A DNA stretch of 64,000 bases, taken from assembly GCA_964563435.1 (NCBI GenBank), contig CAZLXI010000027.1:1-64000 (forward strand), in the 5' to 3' direction. Of the stretch, positions 1-8,334 are shown in pieces. The notes beneath the pieces are model-generated. The model saw nothing but the letters and a program-made list of their open reading frames with translations, had not been told where the DNA came from and did no database searches. The number at the start of each line of letters is the position of its first letter. The stretch's first letter is position 1. A program made the translations under genes and the position numbers. This DNA is from Leadbetterella sp964563435. Its GTDB lineage: Bacteria; Bacteroidota; Bacteroidia; Cytophagales; Spirosomataceae.

Positions 1-36
1 ATTATTATACTTTTGTTATTTGTTTGTTTTGATGGG

Positions 37-1371
37 TTACTTTCCGATACAAAACTTACCAAAGATATTTTTAAGCAGGTCTTCCGTAGATATTGTCCCC
101 GTGATTTCACCTAGGTGATGGAGCGCCACCCGAATATCCTGCGCCAGGAAGTCACCGGTGATACCGGAGGAAAGGCCGGCTAGGACGTCAATTAGAGCCT
201 GGTTGGCTTTGGAGAGGTGTTCGTAATGGCGGATGTTGGTAATGGCGGTATCTTCGGTTTTCAGATCCTGCACGGCATTGACAATGGCCGCTTTCAGCTC
301 CTCAAGCCCCTGGTTTTCTCTGGCGGAAATGCTGATCTCCTCCTGCCGGATAGGGGTGGGAGAGAGGTCGGTTTTATTTCTTACCCAGAACAGGACCTGG
401 TCCTCCGAAACCAGATTCCGTATATTTTCAAGGAAGTTGTAACCCTCCGGCGAATCGTAAAGAAAGATGATCAGCCGGGCCTCTTTCAGGGCCTTTTTGG
501 AGCGTTCTATTCCCATGGATTCAATGAGGTCATCGGTTTCCCGGATACCGGCCGTGTCAATGAAACGGAACCTGATGCCGTCGAAGATGAGGGTATCTTC
601 GATGATGTCACGTGTAGTGCCGGCAATGTCGGTCACGATGGCTTTTTCTTCGTTAAGCAGGGCATTGAGCAGCGTGGACTTTCCGGCATTTGGTGCACCG
701 ATGATGGCTACGGGGAAACCCTCCTTGATCGCGTTCCCGTTGTCAAAAGAGCTCAGCAAAGGCAGAATCTGCCCCTGGATGTTCAGGATAAGCGCGCGGA
801 GGTCGTCGCGATCGGCAAATTCTACATCTTCTTCGCCGAAGTCGAGTTCCAGCTCTACCAGGCTGGCAAAGTGGATGAGGTCTTCACGCAGCATCGCCAA
901 CTTTCTGGAAAACCCACCCCGCAACTGGTGCAATGCTGTTTTGTGAGCTACTTCCGAATCGGCGGCGATCAGGTCGGCCACCGCCTCGGCCTGCACCAGA
1001 TCCATCTGGCCGTTCAGAAATGCCCGTTGGGTAAATTCGCCCGGAGCAGCTAAGCGGCAGCCGTTTTGTACCAGCAGCTTTAAAACATAACGGATGATGT
1101 AAGGGCTGCCATGGGTGGAGATCTCAATGGAGTCTTCAGCCGTAAATGACCTGGGAGCTCTGAAAACCGAAACCAGCACTTCGTCTACGGTCTTTTCGCC
1201 ATCTGTTATCCTTCCGTAGTGTATGGTGTTTCCATCCGCCTTCGTAAGGTCTTTGCCTTTGAAGAGGGCATTGCCGACGGTCAGCGCGTCCGGGCCGGAA
1301 ACCCGGATAATGGCCAACGCTCCTACACCCGGTGGAGTAGCTACGGCGCAGATAGTGTCCTGGAAGTTCAA
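37..1371 (-). CDS. mnmE: tRNA uridine-5-carboxymethylaminomethyl modification GTPase MnmE
   Basis: GTPase that works with MnmG to place the carboxymethylaminomethyl group on wobble U34 of certain tRNAs in the cytoplasm. An N-terminal folate-binding domain (conserved TPPG near residue 10) is followed by a helical domain holding an inserted G domain. That G domain shows a GAPNAGKST P-loop, AGTTRD, DTAG and NKTD. The protein ends in FCIGK, the C-terminal motif carrying the conserved catalytic cysteine. The frame is open upstream to a TTG at 1425, but a clean -7 box (TATCTTTG, 1395-1402) lies inside that extension. The TTG at 1371 is therefore preferred; it gives a 444-residue protein starting at NFQDTIC, as in relatives. 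The stop is close to the window edge, so its downstream neighbour is not visible. Confidence 0.95.
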   Translation of the reverse strand: MNFQDTICAVATPPGVGALAIIRVSGPDALTVGNALFKGKDLTKADGNTIHYGRITDGEKTVDEVLVSVFRAPRSFTAEDSIEISTHGSPYIIRYVLKLLVQNGCRLAAPGEFTQRAFLNGQMDLVQAEAVADLIAADSEVAHKTALHQLRGGFSRKLAMLREDLIHFASLVELELDFGEEDVEFADRDDLRALILNIQGQILPLLSSFDNGNAIKEGFPVAIIGAPNAGKSTLLNALLNEEKAIVTDIAGTTRDIIEDTLIFDGIRFRFIDTAGIRETDDLIESMGIERSKKALKEARLIIFLYDSPEGYNFLENIRNLVSEDQVLFWVRNKTDLSPTPIRQEEISISARENQGLEELKAAIVNAVQDLKTEDTAITNIRHYEHLSKANQALIDVLAGLSSGITGDFLAQDIRVALHHLGEITGTISTEDLLKNIFGKFCIGK

Positions 1372-1394
1372 ATGATTACTTATTTTATATTTTG

Positions 1395-1425
1395 CAAAGA
1401 TAATGCACCTGTTTGCTATGGACAA
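1395..1425 (-). promoter_or_regulatory. mnmE promoter (Bacteroidota -33/-7 type)
   Basis: On the minus strand TTG (1423-1425) is followed after 20 bases by TATCTTTG (1395-1402), matching the TTTG / TAnnTTTG promoter of Bacteroidota. Transcription would start near 1389, leaving a leader of about 18 bases before the TTG at 1371. This decides the mnmE start. Confidence 0.65.
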
Positions 1426-1448
1426 CCCTTAGTATTACGGCCCACCTT

Positions 1449-2273
1449 CTAATAGGAGATTTCCATACTTATGGCGTAAGGCTTTTTGAGCCAGTTGAAC
1501 CAGCCTCCTGAAACTTCATGCCTTAGAACCATATGCGCTTCATCTTTAGGGGTATATTGTGAAATCACAAGGCAAAAATCTTTCCTCAGTTTTATCCTGT
1601 TTAAAGAAACATTCAATGGTTCCAAAGTTATGGCTACCCCACTTTCAGGGAATGGAATAGCCTGTCCTGAAATGTCAAATTCGTGCCATGTTGTGATTTT
1701 TTCCGGCAGGAAAATGATTTCTTTTTTCAGGATAATTTCAAAAGGCAGACCTTTCTCATCAAGCCGGTATATGTTTACCCGTACGGGTAATATCGGATTT
1801 CCTCTGAAACCTGCGTGAATTTTGATTTTTGAAAGGTACGCTTTTCTGCCGGGATAAGGGAAAAGTACTCCCGCTTCATAATTAGAGTTAATGGTAAAAG
1901 GATCGGAAAACATTTTGCCTTTTCCCGGATACCCTAAAATTTCTATATTCCTGGCAGTGTGGGTCTCCTCCTCCCGGAATTTTATTTTTTCCAAAATGAT
2001 CTCAGGATTATTGCGAAGCTCGTGATGCCCCAGTTGTTTAATTTTAAAACCTGTTGATACTACTTTCATAGGGTTATTTTTGTCATAATCGAAAACTTTG
2101 AATCTGCCTGACGAGTCAGCAATTATCCCGTAATGAGTATTGATAATTACAGAGGCATAAGGGATGGGGTTTCCGAGGACATCCCGGACGGTTGCGATAA
2201 TATACTTTTGTGCCGAAATCTGCAAAAAAGTCAGACAAAGGATGGAGAAGGAAATAAGCCTTTTAAAAATCAT
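1449..2273 (-). CDS. Secreted protein with CarboxypepD-reg-like N-terminal domain
   Basis: A 274-residue protein with an N-terminal signal peptide (cleavage near ISAQ, residue 21). It has a beta-sandwich of the carboxypeptidase regulatory-like type over roughly residues 24-95, with the usual pattern of a glycine-asparagine-proline turn, ASV, and DSSGRF. The remaining two thirds resembles the beta-rich C-terminal part of uncharacterised Bacteroidota envelope proteins, and I assign it no function. No catalytic motif is visible. It probably sits in the periplasm or at the outer membrane. It is transcribed toward mnmE and diverges from the MBOAT gene; the 116-base gap between them holds the MBOAT promoter. 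Confidence 0.75.
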   Translation of the reverse strand: MIFKRLISFSILCLTFLQISAQKYIIATVRDVLGNPIPYASVIINTHYGIIADSSGRFKVFDYDKNNPMKVVSTGFKIKQLGHHELRNNPEIILEKIKFREEETHTARNIEILGYPGKGKMFSDPFTINSNYEAGVLFPYPGRKAYLSKIKIHAGFRGNPILPVRVNIYRLDEKGLPFEIILKKEIIFLPEKITTWHEFDISGQAIPFPESGVAITLEPLNVSLNRIKLRKDFCLVISQYTPKDEAHMVLRHEVSGGWFNWLKKPYAISMEISY

Positions 2274-2353
2274 TGTTCGTTCTAAACCGGAGATTTATTT
2301 TACAATATAATGGATAAGAAATAATTATGTTTTACATTCCCTGTAACTTTCTC

Positions 2354-2361
2354 TATTTTTG
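2354..2361 (+). promoter_or_regulatory. -7 box of the MBOAT-SGNH operon
   Basis: TATTTTTG (2354-2361) fits the TAnnTTTG -7 consensus, 28 bases before the ATG at 2390. A TTTA at 2331-2334, 19 bases upstream, could be a weak -33 element. Confidence 0.45.
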
Positions 2362-2389
2362 AGCCCGGAATAACCCCCGTACGGCATAG

Positions 2390-3781
2390 ATGTTATTTGA
2401 CTCGCTGCAGTTTATACTGTTTTATATTGTAGTTACTATTCTTTATTTCTCGATTCGTCACCGGGGAAGGGTATGGCTGTTGCTGCTGGCTTCGTGTTAT
2501 TTCTACCTGGTGTTTAAGCCGGTGTATATCCTGATCCTGCTGGTTACCATCATCGTGGATTATTTTGCAGGAATCTGGATTGCCAACAGTGAAGGCAAGA
2601 AGCGAAAGTGGTTTTTAGTATTGAGTCTCATTGCGAATGTGGGCTTCCTGGCCTTTTTCAAGTACTGGAATTTTTTTAACGAGAATCTGACCCACCTGCT
2701 GAGTCTGTTTGGTATGGTGAATCTTCTTCCGGATTATGAAACAGAGTTGCCCATTGGTCTTTCTTTTCATACTTTCCAGGCCATGAGTTACACCATCGAG
2801 GTGTACCGGAGGAAGCAGAAGCCGGAAAAAGATTTTATTATTTACTCGCTGTATGTGATGTTTTACCCGCAGCTGGTGGCCGGGCCTATCGAGCGGCCCC
2901 AGAATATGCTGCACCAGTTTCATACGTATTTTAAGTTTAACTGGGAGAATTTAAAGTCGGGACTGATGCTGATGCTCTGGGGACTTTTCAAGAAGGTGGT
3001 GATCAGTAACCGCCTGGCAGAGATGGTGGATTACTGCTTCGATAACCCCTCTGAACATCCCGGACTGACGTTGCTTGTGGCATCGGTGTTTTACAGTTTC
3101 CAGATTTATTGTGATTTCTCCGGCTATTCCGACATCGCCATCGGAGCCGGCCGCACAATGGGCTTTACCCTGATGAAAAACTTTGATGTGCCGTATTTAT
3201 CCAAAAGTATAGGTGAATTCTGGAGGAGGTGGCATATTTCACTTTCCACCTGGTTTAAAGATTACCTGTATATCCCGTTGGGAGGTAGCCGAGACGGCGA
3301 GTGGAGGATGTACCGTAACCTGGCCATTGTATTCCTGGTCAGCGGGCTGTGGCATGGCGCCGCCTGGACGTTTATCATATGGGGCGGTCTGCATGCCGCA
3401 TTTCAGATAATGGCGCGGATGCGGGATCGTTACCTGCCTTTCCGGATTCCGAAAAATGATGTGCTGTCGGTATTTTTCACCTTTATCCTGGTTACCCTGG
3501 CGTGGGTGTTTTTCAGGGCCGAAGGCCTGCATAATGCGAAGGTGATTCTGGGAAAATTGCTGACCTTTGATTTCTTCAGCGGTTATTCCATGCCTTATTC
3601 TGCCAGCGAATTTATCTTATGCTGGCTGCTGATTGCAGTGCTGTTCCTGAAAGATATCTTTGCTCAGGAAATAGCGATTAAAAATACACCGGTATTTTAC
3701 CTTAAGTTTGCCGGTCTTGCTGCCTTGTGTTACTTTTTCGGGATATTTTCGGGGGAACAATTCATATATTTCCAGTTTTAA
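2390..3781 (+). CDS. MBOAT family O-acyltransferase (AlgI/DltB-like)
   Basis: Integral inner-membrane acyltransferase of 463 residues, close to the usual AlgI length. It has hydrophobic segments throughout. The family signature lies in the centre: FWRRWHISLSTWFKDYLYIP near residue 280, then the invariant histidine in SGLWHGAAWTF. Family members move acyl groups, often acetyl, across the membrane onto extracellular polysaccharides or other acceptors. The acceptor here is unknown. The stop codon overlaps the ATG of the next gene by one base (TAATG), so the two are probably translationally coupled. That neighbour looks like an SGNH/AlgJ-type partner, which supports polysaccharide O-acetylation. 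Confidence 0.92.
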   Translation: MLFDSLQFILFYIVVTILYFSIRHRGRVWLLLLASCYFYLVFKPVYILILLVTIIVDYFAGIWIANSEGKKRKWFLVLSLIANVGFLAFFKYWNFFNENLTHLLSLFGMVNLLPDYETELPIGLSFHTFQAMSYTIEVYRRKQKPEKDFIIYSLYVMFYPQLVAGPIERPQNMLHQFHTYFKFNWENLKSGLMLMLWGLFKKVVISNRLAEMVDYCFDNPSEHPGLTLLVASVFYSFQIYCDFSGYSDIAIGAGRTMGFTLMKNFDVPYLSKSIGEFWRRWHISLSTWFKDYLYIPLGGSRDGEWRMYRNLAIVFLVSGLWHGAAWTFIIWGGLHAAFQIMARMRDRYLPFRIPKNDVLSVFFTFILVTLAWVFFRAEGLHNAKVILGKLLTFDFFSGYSMPYSASEFILCWLLIAVLFLKDIFAQEIAIKNTPVFYLKFAGLAALCYFFGIFSGEQFIYFQF

Positions 3782-4791
3782 TGAAGGCGCTGAAATACAT
3801 AGCATTAGTGATATTCGGGTTCCTGTGGTTTCTGGGCTGTTCGCGACCCACGGTGGTATATCTCGTGGATAATGGGTTTATCGGCGACGACTTCCGCTAT
3901 GGCGATCTTTATCGCCTTTCCAACCTTTCCGGCTACCGGGTGCCGGTTGAAAAATGCGATAGCCCCTATCCGGGAACTCCGGCGCCGGTAACGCTTTACC
4001 TGGCAGGAGACAGTTTTACGGAGGAAGGAAGGGTCAACCGGAATGAATACGCTTCCGCGGGATATTTCCGTTCGTTTGTGGCAGACGTGGAGGTTCTGCC
4101 GGAGCTCGTTTCCGGGAAGAAGATCCTGGTCATAGAAACGGTGGAACGCCATCTTCGGGAGCGTTTTTCGGAAAAGCCCTGGAGAAACTGGATACTGCCG
4201 GAAACTGTGGCAGAGGCACCACCTTCAGCGCCCTTTTCCTTTGCCAGGCTCTATCGGGCAATCCTGGATTACGAAATACCTTACCGGGAGGAGATGCACG
4301 AGTCCGTACTCTTCAGCAATGATTTTATTCTCAGGATCAAAGAGCTGAAAGCGGATTTCAATTACCGGGTTTTCGGCCGGGTGGATCCTAAGGTAGGTGT
4401 GCTGAAAGGCGAGCTGGTTTACGATCTTGACCTGGCCCCGGGCATCAGCTCGGTGTACGATCCGGTTCCGGATGAAGAGATTACACGGATAGTGAAGCAT
4501 GCTAACGCTACGCGTTCATATTATCAGTCGCTGGGTTTTGACGAAGTGTACCTTAGTATTATTCCCAATAAATCCAGCCTTTTGATCAAAGACGATACGG
4601 CCTATAATCACCTGGTGGAAAGAGTGGAGAATCACCGGGAACTGCAAATGCCTGTGATCAGTGTATGGCAGGAATTTACCACTCAAAACTATTATCAGAA
4701 AGGCGACTCCCACTGGGATTGTGCAGGACAGAAGGTGTGGGTAGACAAGGTGAATGAGAGGCTCCTTTCAACGGCTTCTGGTAATCGCTGA
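3781..4791 (+). CDS. SGNH/AlgX-AlgJ-like O-acetylation partner protein
   Basis: A 336-residue protein counted from the ATG at 3781, which overlaps the stop of the MBOAT gene. An N-terminal hydrophobic segment ends in FLGC, so it is membrane-anchored or a lipoprotein. YLAGDSFTEEG near residue 80 is a GDSFT block I, with the nucleophile serine of the SGNH hydrolase/acetyltransferase fold. GDSHWDCAG near the C-terminus supplies the Asp and His expected in the last block, as in AlgJ/AlgX/DHHW proteins. The family pairs with MBOAT proteins and transfers acetyl to the polysaccharide outside the inner membrane. The fold is assigned from these motifs and from context; the acceptor is unknown. Confidence 0.72.
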   Translation: MKALKYIALVIFGFLWFLGCSRPTVVYLVDNGFIGDDFRYGDLYRLSNLSGYRVPVEKCDSPYPGTPAPVTLYLAGDSFTEEGRVNRNEYASAGYFRSFVADVEVLPELVSGKKILVIETVERHLRERFSEKPWRNWILPETVAEAPPSAPFSFARLYRAILDYEIPYREEMHESVLFSNDFILRIKELKADFNYRVFGRVDPKVGVLKGELVYDLDLAPGISSVYDPVPDEEITRIVKHANATRSYYQSLGFDEVYLSIIPNKSSLLIKDDTAYNHLVERVENHRELQMPVISVWQEFTTQNYYQKGDSHWDCAGQKVWVDKVNERLLSTASGNR

Positions 4792-5370
4792 TTATTGTTC
4801 TTCCATTCGGAAATCAACCACATGAGCAGCACTAATCTTCCATTTGCCCTTTTCTTTCCTGTAAATATCTGCCCAGCTGATGTATTCGATTTCCAGCGCT
4901 TTTGTGGAAGTATTTTCATTGGTGACCCGATTGCGATAGGTGAGTAATGCCATATTGCCGAAGAACTGTAAAATGAGGTTATCGTATACCACATGGGTGA
5001 TTTTCCATTCAGAAGGTGAGGTGCGGTCTTCTATGTAATCTGCCCTGTTAAGTACCTGCCCGTCTCCTGTAAATACAAAATCAGCGGACAATAGGGAATC
5101 GAAAGCCGCCACATTCTGTGACTGCATGGCCAAAGGCCATTTTCGTTTAAGATCGGCTATTTCGGCGACATCTTTGTTCCGATCATCGTCAGGAGGGCCA
5201 ACCAGCACATATTTTTCGATATCTACCGTCGGGGTAAGGTTTTTTTCTTCTATTTCCCTCATTACAGCTAGAGGCCTTTTGGCCACGGAATCTTCTGAAT
5301 TCTCCTTTTTTATGCTGCAGCCACTCTGTAAAGAGAAAACGGTGACGGACAGGAGCAATGCAGGTTTCAT
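4792..5370 (-). CDS. Lipoprotein with SnoaL/DUF4440-like (NTF2 fold) domain
   Basis: A 192-residue protein from the ATG at 5370. The signal peptide ends in a lipobox-like QSGC near residue 19. The second half has the layout of the NTF2-like superfamily (SnoaL/DUF4440): a helical start with KRKWPLAMQSQNVAAFDSLL, then LSADFVFTGDG, then beta strands ending in WKISAAHVVDF. Members are usually small binding proteins or are involved in stress; no specific activity can be assigned. The frame extends upstream to 5478, but a -7 box (TACTTTTG, 5420-5427) sits inside the extension. It faces the SGNH gene tail to tail with no gap. Confidence 0.72.
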   Translation of the reverse strand: MKPALLLSVTVFSLQSGCSIKKENSEDSVAKRPLAVMREIEEKNLTPTVDIEKYVLVGPPDDDRNKDVAEIADLKRKWPLAMQSQNVAAFDSLLSADFVFTGDGQVLNRADYIEDRTSPSEWKITHVVYDNLILQFFGNMALLTYRNRVTNENTSTKALEIEYISWADIYRKEKGKWKISAAHVVDFRMEEQ

Positions 5371-5419
5371 AGCTGTAAATTTTAGTGTATTGTTCACTGC
5401 TACAGACTGTAACAGCTTA

Positions 5420-5427
5420 CAAAAGTA
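5420..5427 (-). promoter_or_regulatory. -7 box for the SnoaL-like lipoprotein gene
   Basis: TACTTTTG on the minus strand matches TAnnTTTG, about 50 bases upstream of the ATG at 5370. No convincing -33 element is seen. Confidence 0.4.
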
Positions 5428-5547
5428 ATAAAATTCGTTTGCAGAAAACACCGAAATCGGGTGAAATTCAAGGTACATCAGGCGGAATAACGGGGTGTAC
5501 TTTTTTCACAGGACCCGCGCCTGGATTTTAATAGCCGGTTTGCTCTG

Positions 5548-6678
5548 TCAGTTTTTCAGCAGTGTTTCTGCAAAGGCTCTGAGGTCGTGGGTATCCCGGT
5601 AGGCCTTTCCGTCAATAACAGGCGGCGATTGAAGATACCGGAGGAAAAGGCTCCGGATGGCTTCGGTATCATAAGGGTCGACTACCTCACCCAGCCTGTA
5701 CTTTTCCACCAGTTCCGCCATTACGCCCGTGTCTGAGACCATCACGGGCTTGTTGTGTCGGGCGGCTATTCCCACCACTCCGCTGGAACCGAAAAAGTTT
5801 ACATTCATACGCAGGATAACATCTGACTGCCGGAAGGTACTCTCCATTTCTTCATCAGGGATAAACTCATCCCGGGTGACCATTTTGAAGGCTCCCTTTT
5901 TAAGTTGTCGCAGTTCCTGCTCGTACCCCGGTCTGAACTTCCCTATGATCAACAATGTTATATTAGAACAGGGTATTCCGTTCAGCGCGGCAATGATATT
6001 CTCATTGTTTTTGCGTTCATCTGCGAAACCAAACTGCAACAGGATCAGGTGATCGTCCGGGATACCGTAATGTTTCCGGAGATCAAACCCTTCCGCCATA
6101 GGATAATCAAACCAGGGGTCCGGCAAAGTAAAAAACCGCTGTTCATTCAGCCAGGCCGGCATCTGCTCATCGTTGAGAATAAATATTTTATCAAGAGAGG
6201 GGTTACGAAGGGCCAGTTTCATCACCGCCTGTTTTTGTAAGCGTTGTTTCCAGAAACGCAATTTTTGAAGAAGTCCCCCGCCTTCAGGTTCCATCCTTGA
6301 ATAGGGCCGGAACCAGATACCGGAGATCCGGTAGGGTGTTGTGTTCCGGCCGATAGCCACCTGATAGAGATCCAGTTCCATCAGGATCAGCCGCTGACAG
6401 CCGTGCCGCAGGGTCTCACGATCGATAATGGCCCACTCTGCTGCCGATTTTTTGAGAAGGCCGGGTTGGTTTTCCAGGCTTTTCTGCTCTTCTTCTGTAA
6501 GTGAGATTACCTGTATATGAGGAAAGCGGCTTTCGAGACGAAAATCGACCGACCGGTTCACAAGAAATACAAACTCATCATCCTGCCTGTTTTCTCCCGC
6601 ATAATGAAGGAGGTTGTTCACAAAACCAAATTTGTGCCCGTTGAGTGTGATATTTAAATCGGTAATGAGGTATCTCAT
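5548..6678 (-). CDS. Glycosyltransferase, GT4-like (GT-B fold)
   Basis: A cytoplasmic glycosyltransferase of 376 residues. The C-terminal Rossmann half is recognisable: LILLQFGFADERKN, LLIIGKFRPGYE, the acceptor loop, then FGSSGVVGIAARHNKPVMVSDTGVMAELV with the Glu/Gly pattern that holds the nucleotide-sugar in GT4 enzymes. The N-terminal half starts MRYLITDLNITLNGHKFG. Donor and acceptor are unknown, and it has no glycan-synthesis neighbours here. Its first 13 codons lie in a 55-base sequence that recurs after the assembly gap, so the upstream region is not certain. Confidence 0.82.
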   Translation of the reverse strand: MRYLITDLNITLNGHKFGFVNNLLHYAGENRQDDEFVFLVNRSVDFRLESRFPHIQVISLTEEEQKSLENQPGLLKKSAAEWAIIDRETLRHGCQRLILMELDLYQVAIGRNTTPYRISGIWFRPYSRMEPEGGGLLQKLRFWKQRLQKQAVMKLALRNPSLDKIFILNDEQMPAWLNEQRFFTLPDPWFDYPMAEGFDLRKHYGIPDDHLILLQFGFADERKNNENIIAALNGIPCSNITLLIIGKFRPGYEQELRQLKKGAFKMVTRDEFIPDEEMESTFRQSDVILRMNVNFFGSSGVVGIAARHNKPVMVSDTGVMAELVEKYRLGEVVDPYDTEAIRSLFLRYLQSPPVIDGKAYRDTHDLRAFAETLLKN

Positions 6679-6694
6679 TTAAACTAACAGTTAA
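6640..6694. repeat. 55-base direct repeat, left copy at assembly gap
   Basis: These 55 bases run to the first N and are identical to 6795-6849. The copy contains the start of the glycosyltransferase gene. It is best explained as a shared contig end rather than biology. Confidence 0.9.
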
Positions 6695-6794
6695 NNNNNN
6701 NNNNNNNNNNNNNNNNNNNNNNNNNNNNNNNNNNNNNNNNNNNNNNNNNNNNNNNNNNNNNNNNNNNNNNNNNNNNNNNNNNNNNNNNNNNNNN
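6695..6794. other. Assembly gap, 100 N
   Basis: Exactly 100 undetermined bases, the usual placeholder for a gap of unknown size. Identical 55-base flanks suggest that the true gap is zero or negative and that the sequence is continuous once one copy is removed. Confidence 0.95.
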
Positions 6795-6849
6795 GTTGAG
6801 TGTGATATTTAAATCGGTAATGAGGTATCTCATTTAAACTAACAGTTAA
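6795..6849. repeat. 55-base direct repeat, right copy at assembly gap
   Basis: Exact copy of 6640-6694. It includes a second copy of the glycosyltransferase start (codons 1-13, minus strand, ATG at 6833), which should not be annotated as a gene. Beyond it, 6850-6895 is AT-rich with TTAA/AACA-type short repeats and no gene. Confidence 0.9.
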
Positions 6850-6895
6850 CAACTAAAAGTTAAGGAATTATCCATTCACAATTAAGCATTCTAAA

Positions 6896-8206
6896 TTAAC
6901 CATTATCAACATATACATTTCTGGACGGAATACGGATCAGCAAGAGGAATCCGATCACAAACAATACCATCAGGAAAAGAATGGAGTTTCGCATACTGCC
7001 GGTCTGATCCAGGATAAACCCGAATATAAACGTTCCGAGGGTCAATGCTATTTTCTCCGTAATATCATAAAAGGCAAAGTAGGCGGAAGTTTCTTCCGCA
7101 TTATCCGGGATAAATTTGGCGAAGGTAGACCTCGAGAGCGACTGTATCCCACCCATCACCAGCCCTACCAGGCAGGCAATAACGTAAAACTGGTTGGCAG
7201 TGGTGGTGAAATAGGCGGCAATAGGTACGATGGCCCATAAGGCGATCTCGATCCTTAATGCGACCGTATTTCCGAACTTTTCAGACAGCCGGGAGGCCAG
7301 GTAAGAGCCGGGAATAGCGATAAGCTGGATCAGCAGAAGGGTGATGATCAGTCCCTGTCGTGGAATATTGAGCTCTTCATTGGCAAAGAGTGTGGCCACA
7401 TAGATGACGGTCATCACCCCCATGTCATAGATGAGGAAAGCCAGCAGGAAACGTTTCAGGTATTTGCTTTTCCGGACGTTCAGGAAAGTATTTTTCAATT
7501 GAAGAAAGCCGTTTTTCAGGAACCTCGACCGGAATGGTTTGTTTTCGTCTTTGGGTAAATGATAAAAAGGAACCTGGGCAAACCCGGCCCACCAGAGCCC
7601 TACCGTAATAAAGGCAATGCGCGTAGTAAAACCGGAATCAGAATCGGCCTGAGTTAAGCCGAAGAGCCCGGGCTGCATGATCAGGAGCAGGTTGAAGATC
7701 AACAGCAGCACGCTTCCCACATAACCGAAAGCAAACCCCCTGGCGCTTAGGCGGTCATAGTGCTCCTCTGTAGCTATCTGTGGAATAAAGGCATTGTAAA
7801 ACACCAGGCTGCCACCCCATCCGATGATCGACAGACCGAAGGCAATCATGACGAATTCCAGGTTGTCCGGTGTGAAAAAATAGAAGTACGTACAGGAAGC
7901 GGCCCCCAGGTAACAGAAGAACTTCATGAACATTTTCTTTCTTCCCGAATAATCGGCGATCCCCGTCAGAATAGGGTTGAGGAACACCAGCAGCAGCGAA
8001 GCAGCCGAAATAGTAAAGGTATAAAGGGCGTTTTTGTCAAATTTAAAGCTGAAAAAGGACACCAGTTCCTTGGTTCCGCTGATTTCGGATACCTGTACGG
8101 TAGACTGGTAGAAAATGGGAAATATGACCGTGATGATGACCAGGTTATGAACGGAATTGGCCCAGTCGTACATGCACCAGGCGTTCCATATTTTCTTGCT
8201 ATTCAT
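6896..8206 (-). CDS. MFS transporter, UMF1/Atg22-like family
   Basis: A 436-residue inner-membrane transporter with about 12 hydrophobic segments. It begins NSKKIWNAWCMYDWANSVHN, which carries the YDWANS motif typical of the bacterial UMF1 (vacuole effluxer Atg22-like) family. SGRKKMFMKF is the loop 2-3 motif of the major facilitator superfamily. QSLSRSTFAKFIPDNAEETSAYFAFYDI in the C-terminal half is also typical of the family. The substrate is not known for bacterial members. The frame is open 12 codons further, but the ATG at 8206 follows a well-formed promoter at 8229-8259, so it is the likely start. It diverges from the MFS gene at 8335. Confidence 0.85.
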   Translation of the reverse strand: MNSKKIWNAWCMYDWANSVHNLVIITVIFPIFYQSTVQVSEISGTKELVSFFSFKFDKNALYTFTISAASLLLVFLNPILTGIADYSGRKKMFMKFFCYLGAASCTYFYFFTPDNLEFVMIAFGLSIIGWGGSLVFYNAFIPQIATEEHYDRLSARGFAFGYVGSVLLLIFNLLLIMQPGLFGLTQADSDSGFTTRIAFITVGLWWAGFAQVPFYHLPKDENKPFRSRFLKNGFLQLKNTFLNVRKSKYLKRFLLAFLIYDMGVMTVIYVATLFANEELNIPRQGLIITLLLIQLIAIPGSYLASRLSEKFGNTVALRIEIALWAIVPIAAYFTTTANQFYVIACLVGLVMGGIQSLSRSTFAKFIPDNAEETSAYFAFYDITEKIALTLGTFIFGFILDQTGSMRNSILFLMVLFVIGFLLLIRIPSRNVYVDNG

Positions 8207-8228
8207 TAAAAGGGTTTTTGGGTAAGGC

Positions 8229-8259
8229 CAAAGGTAGGGCAATTCTCAGTTTATTCAAA
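8229..8259 (-). promoter_or_regulatory. Promoter of the UMF1-type transporter gene
   Basis: Minus strand TTTG (8256-8259), 19-base spacer, TACCTTTG (8229-8236): a complete Bacteroidota promoter. The ATG is at 8206, giving a leader of under 20 bases. Confidence 0.7.
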
Positions 8260-8298
8260 ATTTTAGCGTATTGCGGGGGAAGCTGTCCGTTAAGAATG

Positions 8299-8306
8299 TA
8301 TATTTG
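8299..8306 (+). promoter_or_regulatory. -7 box of the MHS-type MFS transporter gene
   Basis: TATATTTG matches TAnnTTTG, about 29 bases before the ATG at 8335. The nearest TTG (8271-8273) is 25 bases away, rather far for a -33 element. Confidence 0.5.
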
Positions 8307-8334
8307 CTGCTATTCAGCCTTAAAAAAAGAATTC

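Noticed and set aside
1..36. TACTTTTG (8-15) as a plus-strand promoter at the window edge
   Set aside because: No plus-strand gene follows; the region is the AT-rich 3' side of mnmE.
217..1053. 278-residue open frame on the plus strand inside mnmE
   Set aside because: It is the antisense shadow of a highly conserved gene and has no recognisable domain or promoter.
6795..6833. Second start of a glycosyltransferase gene after the gap
   Set aside because: Exact duplicate of the sequence before the gap, best explained as overlapping contig ends.
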